From positions 1 through 8,505 of the forward strand of contig OMRS01000226.1 in the NCBI GenBank assembly GCA_900313545.1: DNA of 8,505 bases, given 5' to 3'. Shown piece by piece: positions 5,327-8,505 of this stretch (positions are counted from its first letter, which is position 1; each line of letters begins with the position of its first letter). This DNA comes from an uncultured Eubacteriales bacterium. Its GTDB lineage: Bacteria; Bacillota_A; Clostridia; Christensenellales; Aristaeellaceae. The position numbers and the translations under genes were made by a program. Below the pieces are notes generated by a model. It saw nothing but the letters and a program-made list of their open reading frames with translations. It was not told the origin of the DNA and ran no database searches.

Positions 5327-6358
5327 ATGAAAATGAAGCATTTATCTGCCCTGCTGCTTGTTCTGCTTCTCACCTTTCCTATTTCCTTCGCCGCATCGGA
5401 GACTTTGGAGGAACTGACGCATTCAGGGGTCTGCCTGACCGAATCGCAGGAATGGTGGCTGGAAACACTGGAAGTGATTGCTCCTCTCTGGGATCGCCTT
5501 CAACTGGTCGAATTGCCGGACCAGTCATGGTTCCGGGTTTATGCGCTTCCAGAGAACGTATACGCGCTGTTTGAATACAAACAGTCAGAAGGGGTCATAT
5601 CTTATCTCATCATCGGAGAAGAATCCGCCCTGCTCTGGGATACGGGACTGGGAATCGGGAATATCCGCTCCTGCGTGGAGAAACTGACCGATCTTCCGAT
5701 TACCGTTCTGAACTCTCATGAACACTTCGATCATATCGGGGGCAATGCACAGTTTGATCGTGTGATGTGCTACAACGATGAACACACCATCAAGACGCTG
5801 ACCCAGGGAATATCGCATGAGGAGAAGATTGGGTATATCATTCCCGAGGAAATTGTGGAGCCGCCGGAAGATTTTTCTGAAGATACGTTCTTTACTGCAG
5901 GTAAAGCGCCGACAGCCACTGTGGAAGACGGTCAGGTGATTGACCTTGGCGGCAGGCAGCTGGAGGTTATGTATACGCCAGGCCATACTGATGTGTCCAT
6001 CATACTGATAGATGAGAAGAACAGCCTGCTGTTTACCGGGGATACATGGTATCCCGGCTTGCTTTACGGTCTCTATGAGAATTCCGTGTCTGACTATGTG
6101 GAAAGCATGCACAGAATCGAAAGAGTCATGAAGGAAAAAAACATCCGGCAAGTCTATGGCTCCCATAACGCGATCCTTCCCGGTAATGAAATGATCCATG
6201 AGACAACTGTTTTTTTTGAAGATATTTTGAATGGAAAGGTCGATTATGAAGAAATAAGCGGATTTCGATATTATTCTTTGAACGAGCGACTTTCCTTCAT
6301 TCTGAGGATGCCTGATGCTGATATTTCTTTTCTTATATCATCTGACATGGTAGAATAA
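5327..6358 (+). CDS. Secreted metallo-beta-lactamase-fold hydrolase
   Basis: A 343-residue zinc-dependent hydrolase. The ATG at 5327 is chosen because AGAAAGG (5314-5320) precedes it by 6 bp and it opens a clean signal peptide (MKMKHLSALLLVLLLTF, cleavage near SFA/A, residue 22); an earlier in-frame ATG at 5273 lies in the AT-rich leader. Metal ligands follow the MBL pattern: 'NSHEHFDHIGG' (H131, H133, D135, H136), 'TPGHTD' (H220), 'LFTGDTWYPG' (D239) and 'YGSHN' (H280). No lipobox or cell-wall anchor is present. The motif set fits the broad glyoxalase II-like MBL group, so the substrate is open: a thioester, lactone, phosphoester or beta-lactam is possible. It appears to be monocistronic with its own promoter. 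Its GC (about 48% and 35% in two sampled rows) is below that of neighbours, which suggests transfer. Confidence 0.92.
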   Translation: MKMKHLSALLLVLLLTFPISFAASETLEELTHSGVCLTESQEWWLETLEVIAPLWDRLQLVELPDQSWFRVYALPENVYALFEYKQSEGVISYLIIGEESALLWDTGLGIGNIRSCVEKLTDLPITVLNSHEHFDHIGGNAQFDRVMCYNDEHTIKTLTQGISHEEKIGYIIPEEIVEPPEDFSEDTFFTAGKAPTATVEDGQVIDLGGRQLEVMYTPGHTDVSIILIDEKNSLLFTGDTWYPGLLYGLYENSVSDYVESMHRIERVMKEKNIRQVYGSHNAILPGNEMIHETTVFFEDILNGKVDYEEISGFRYYSLNERLSFILRMPDADISFLISSDMVE

Positions 6359-6383
6359 ATATCGAAAAGATCCGGAAAAATGA

Positions 6384-6412
6384 TTGCCTGAAGACCCAAA
6401 GATGGGTATAAT
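6384..6412 (+). promoter_or_regulatory. Promoter of the esterase-CYTH operon
   Basis: TTGCCT (6384-6389), a 17-bp spacer and consensus TATAAT (6407-6412) lie 26 bp after the stop of the MBL gene. Transcription should start near 6419, giving a leader of about 200 nt before the esterase start at 6623. Confidence 0.75.
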
Positions 6413-6419
6413 CTAATTC

Positions 6420-6483
6420 AAACAGAGCTCCTTTTGCTTTGCTTTTTTGAGCAGTCGCAATGTACAGCAGGAGTTCTGTTTTT
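6420..6483 (+). terminator. Terminator-like hairpin at the start of the esterase leader
   Basis: AAACAGAGCTCC (6420-6431) can pair with GGAGTTCTGTTT (6470-6481) in a 12-bp stem with one G-U pair. The right arm runs into a five-T tract (6479-6483). The 38-nt loop is T-rich and holds its own TGCT/AGCA hairpin. Because it begins almost exactly at the predicted transcription start, it could be a 5' attenuator. It could also end the MBL transcript. The long loop makes it weaker than a classical terminator. Confidence 0.45.
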
Positions 6484-6551
6484 CTGTATATCGGAATCCC
6501 CGTATGCTGCGCTGCAGAGGAAAAGCCCCGGGCTTATGACGGCGGAAACTG

Positions 6552-6601
6552 CGGAGGATGCCGGAATATGCACAGGTCTGCGCATGTTCCGGCATCCTCC
6601 G
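6552..6601 (+). promoter_or_regulatory. Long, nearly perfect hairpin in the esterase 5' leader
   Basis: Positions 6552-6571 pair with 6582-6601 as a 20-bp stem with a single G-U pair and a 10-nt loop that can add two more pairs. The left arm holds GGAGG (6553-6557), a Shine-Dalgarno sequence, and the right arm the complementary CCTCC (6596-6600). The esterase ribosome binding site (AAAGGA, 6608-6613) begins 6 bp after the stem. No T-tract follows, so it is not a terminator. A translation-control element, an RNase III site or a dispersed palindromic repeat are all possible. Confidence 0.7.
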
Positions 6602-6622
6602 GGATGGAAAGGAAGAGTCAAG

Positions 6623-7417
6623 ATGATCCTTAAGGAACCCATGGCCTTCGGCAGCGATGGAGCTGTCCGTATGCTGCATATCTGGCTGCCGGAGGATTAT
6701 CACCGGAGCGGGGAACGGTATCCGGTGATGTACTTCTTTGACGGCCATAACCTGTACCTGGACAGCGATGCCACCTTTGGCAAAAGCTGGGGAATGGCCG
6801 AATTCCTGTCCGGATGGGACAAGCCCATCATCATGGTGGGAATGGAATGCGCACATGAGGGGAATGATCGCCTGAGCGAATACTCGCCCTTCCCGGTGAG
6901 ATGGGGCTCCGGTCAGATTGCTCCCCGGGGAGAGGAGACCTTCCGGTGGATCCTGGAAAAGGTCAAGCCCGCCGTTGATGCGTCCTTCAGGACGATTCCG
7001 TTCAGGGAATGCACGGCCATCGGCGGTTCCAGCATGGGCGGACTCATGGCGGTGTACGGGGTCACGCATTACAACCGGTGGTTCTCCAAGGCCGCCTGCG
7101 TCTCCTCAGCCATCGGGATGTGTGCCCCGCCCCTGTACCGGGACATCGACCGCTGCAGCATCGATGCGGATACACGGGTGTTTCTTTCCTGGGGAACCAG
7201 GGAAGCCCGCGGGGTGAAGGATGAACACGCCGTCGACCGTTCAAGCGCGACCTACCGGAACAACCGCGCGGTGGCCAACAAGCTGAACCGGAGCGGCGCC
7301 TGCGTCCGACTGCTGTGCCAGGTGGAGGGCGGCCACTGCGAGGCGGACTGGGAGAAACAGATCCCCCTGTTCATGCCTTTTCTCTGGCAGAACCGGGATG
7401 AAGGGCTCATGGAATGA
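6623..7417 (+). CDS. Esterase-D-type alpha/beta hydrolase
   Basis: A 264-residue serine hydrolase of the esterase D/putative esterase group, with no signal peptide and so probably cytoplasmic. The start at 6623 follows AAAGGA by 9 bp and gives the usual family length; upstream in-frame codons (TTG 6434, ATG 6536) lie in the structured leader and lack ribosome binding sites. Visible features are the strand 'RYPVMYFFDGHNLY' (32-45), the nucleophile elbow 'GGSSMGG' (catalytic S137), 'VFLSWGTRE' (186-194) before the expected acidic residue, and 'EGGHCEADWE' with catalytic H238. Relatives hydrolyse acyl esters, including acetylated or feruloylated sugars and siderophore esters; the substrate here is open. 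The CYTH gene follows after 33 bp, so the two form an operon. Confidence 0.92.
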   Translation: MILKEPMAFGSDGAVRMLHIWLPEDYHRSGERYPVMYFFDGHNLYLDSDATFGKSWGMAEFLSGWDKPIIMVGMECAHEGNDRLSEYSPFPVRWGSGQIAPRGEETFRWILEKVKPAVDASFRTIPFRECTAIGGSSMGGLMAVYGVTHYNRWFSKAACVSSAIGMCAPPLYRDIDRCSIDADTRVFLSWGTREARGVKDEHAVDRSSATYRNNRAVANKLNRSGACVRLLCQVEGGHCEADWEKQIPLFMPFLWQNRDEGLME

Positions 7418-7419
7418 GG

Positions 7420-7440
7420 CCTGCTCCCGGAAGCAGGAGG
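7420..7440 (+). promoter_or_regulatory. Hairpin overlapping the CYTH ribosome binding site
   Basis: CCTGCT (7420-7425) pairs with AGCAGG (7432-7437) over a 6-nt loop, and the right arm covers the first half of the AGGAGG ribosome binding site (7435-7440). The stem starts 3 bp after the esterase stop, so ribosomes finishing the esterase would melt it. This suggests translational coupling of the two genes. Confidence 0.45.
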
Positions 7441-7450
7441 GACGATCCTT

Positions 7451-8074
7451 ATGGAGATCATCAGGGAGAAGAAGATGGATGGACAAAAGAAGACGCACTC
7501 CGGCGGGGAGATGAGGAACTGCTTTGAGGCAAAGGACCCTCTCGTGCATACGGAAACGGAGATCAAGCTGCTGGTGGAGATGCCGGAGGACAGAACCCTT
7601 GAAAACTGGTCGAGGGGAGACCTGGTACAGACCTACCTGACCAATCCTGAGGTTATGGAACGGGTGCGCTCGTGGACGGAGAACGGGGTGACCTGCTATA
7701 CCCACACCATCAAGCAGGGATCAGGGATCAGTCATCTGGAACGGGAGGAGGAAATCTCCCGGGAAACCTACGAGGCGCTGCTTGAGCGGGCGGACCCGCA
7801 GCGCGTACCGGTGGTCAAGACTCGCTGCAGGCTCAACTGGCAGGGATTCTGCTATGAACTGGACATCTATCCCCAATGGACACGACAGGCAGTGCTGGAA
7901 GTGGAACTGGAGCGGGTGGACCTGCATCCTGCGCTTCCTCCGGGAATCCGCATGATCCGTGACGTCACCTTTGAGGACGCATACAGCAATTCAAGCATGG
8001 CCCTGCGGATGCCCCCGGAGGAGGGCAGGCAGAAGGTCTCTGACATGTGTGCAGGCAGTGAAGAGGAACCTTGA
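7451..8074 (+). CDS. CYTH-domain protein (triphosphate tunnel metalloenzyme family)
   Basis: A 207-residue cytoplasmic protein. The CYTH fold is an eight-stranded beta tunnel lined with charged residues that binds triphosphate and divalent metal; members include inorganic triphosphatase, thiamine triphosphatase and class IV adenylate cyclase. The signature ExExK is present as 'ETEIK' (35-39). Further tunnel residues follow in order: 'ERVRSW' (R71, R73), 'HTIKQG' (K88), 'EREEEIS' (97-103), 'VVKTRCRL' (K123, R125), 'YELDIY' (E136, D138), 'VLEVELE' (E150, E152) and a final 'AYSNSSMAL'. A 30-residue charged N-terminal extension precedes the signature. AGGAGG lies 10 bp before the start. Inorganic triphosphatase activity is the most likely role by family; cyclase activity is less likely. 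It is co-transcribed with the esterase. Confidence 0.9.
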   Translation: MEIIREKKMDGQKKTHSGGEMRNCFEAKDPLVHTETEIKLLVEMPEDRTLENWSRGDLVQTYLTNPEVMERVRSWTENGVTCYTHTIKQGSGISHLEREEEISRETYEALLERADPQRVPVVKTRCRLNWQGFCYELDIYPQWTRQAVLEVELERVDLHPALPPGIRMIRDVTFEDAYSNSSMALRMPPEEGRQKVSDMCAGSEEEP

Positions 8075-8100
8075 CAGGAAGAATCCGAAGTACACAACGC

Positions 8101-8128
8101 AGGCACACACATCAAATTGTGTGCGCCT
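8101..8128. other. Hairpin after the CYTH gene, without a usable T-tract
   Basis: AGGC-A-CACACA (8101-8111) pairs with TGTGTG-C-GCCT (8118-8128) with one A-C mismatch and a 6-nt loop. On the + strand it is followed by seven A residues, not T residues, and on the - strand no T run follows either. It may still stabilise or end the operon mRNA by another route. The remaining bases to 8228 hold a weak -10 (TAAAAT, 8183-8188) without a clear -35. Confidence 0.4.
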
Positions 8129-8228
8129 TCAAAAAAATTTGGATTTTCCGTCCGGAAGACTGGTGTTTCCTTCAGAATTCGGTAAAATGACGGATGAACA
8201 TCAGATCGTGGTGCCCACAGGAGGAGTT

Positions 8229-8505
8229 ATGTCCATAGTTGAGCGATTGAACCCGCATCAGACAGACGGAAGGAAAAAGATTCTGGTGGTGGATGATGAA
8301 GCCATTAACCGTGAAATCCTGGAGCGTGTACTGCGCAGCAGATATGAGATTCTGACTGCCGAAAACGGAGAGCAGGCACTGGAAATGCTGCGCTCCCGCG
8401 GGGAAGAGATCGACCTGGTGATGCTGGACCTGAGCCTTCCGGACATGAGCGGTATCGATTTTCTCCGGAAGGTGAAAGAGGACCGCAGGTCATCCGGTGC
8501 CGCCA
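8229..8505 (+). CDS. Response regulator receiver domain, 3' end outside window
   Basis: The frame is open to the window end (92 codons). The ATG at 8229 follows AGGAGG (8219-8224) by only 4 bp; another in-frame ATG at 8187 has no ribosome binding site and overlaps a possible -10. After a 15-residue polar leader, the receiver domain opens with 'KKILVVDDEAINREIL' (acidic pair D22/D23), and 'DLVMLDLSLPDMSG' carries the phospho-acceptor D67. The opening 'DDE-x-x-NRE-x-L' is typical of receivers attached to EAL, GGDEF or HD-GYP output domains or to hybrid kinases, rather than of OmpR-type regulators, but the output domain is not visible. It probably starts a new transcription unit after the esterase-CYTH operon. 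Confidence 0.92.
   Translation, partial: MSIVERLNPHQTDGRKKILVVDDEAINREILERVLRSRYEILTAENGEQALEMLRSRGEEIDLVMLDLSLPDMSGIDFLRKVKEDRRSSGAA

Noticed and set aside
5585..6199. Minus-strand 204-codon frame opposite the MBL gene
   Set aside because: It is a shadow of a gene whose zinc-ligand motifs are intact on the + strand.
6413..7069. Minus-strand 218-codon frame opposite the esterase and its leader
   Set aside because: No ribosome binding site or motif; the esterase on the + strand has its nucleophile elbow and catalytic His.
8101..8140. Terminator of the esterase-CYTH operon
   Set aside because: The stem is good but is followed by A residues rather than T residues, so it is listed only as a hairpin.

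Overview
The window looks like a chromosomal stretch from a moderately high-GC Bacillota, probably class Clostridia (Lachnospiraceae or a close relative). The reasons are strong AGGAGG-type ribosome binding sites throughout, a CiaRH/OmpR-like two-component system whose kinase has no HAMP segment, a GNAT of the 'RGRHVGK' kind, and a LacX-type aldose epimerase. All recognisable genes are on the + strand. Two genes run off the edges: the epimerase on the left and a receiver-domain protein on the right. This placement is inferred from family resemblance, not from a database search.

Layout. (1) 1-1050: the 3' part of a LacX-like aldose 1-epimerase, then a 58-residue stand-alone DUF3006-like protein. 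(2) 1060-3790: a regulatory module. A promoter with CiaR-type TTTAAG direct repeats precedes a secreted protein of 188 residues. That protein has 13-residue repeats at both ends and a helical DUF2680/LTxxQ-like core. A strong intrinsic terminator follows, then an overlapping OmpR-family response regulator and sensor histidine kinase. The simplest reading is an autoregulated envelope-sensing circuit whose main output is the small secreted protein, with the two regulators made from read-through. (3) 3989-4465: a GNAT acetyltransferase. (4) 4466-5182: about 700 bp with no convincing gene, lower GC, and one notable inverted repeat. (5) 5183-6358: a good extended -10 promoter and a secreted metallo-beta-lactamase-fold hydrolase of lower GC than its neighbours. 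(6) 6384-8074: a promoter and a structured leader of about 200 nt, holding a terminator-like hairpin, a nearly perfect 50-nt hairpin and a possible 21-codon upstream ORF. These precede an esterase-D-type alpha/beta hydrolase and a CYTH-domain protein in one operon. (7) 8229-end: the start of a response-regulator receiver domain.

The parts most worth a second look are the repeat-bearing secreted protein with its TTTAAG promoter and the terminator separating it from its kinase/regulator, and the unexplained leader upstream of the esterase-CYTH operon. I see no CRISPR array, tRNA, rRNA, insertion sequence or phage gene.
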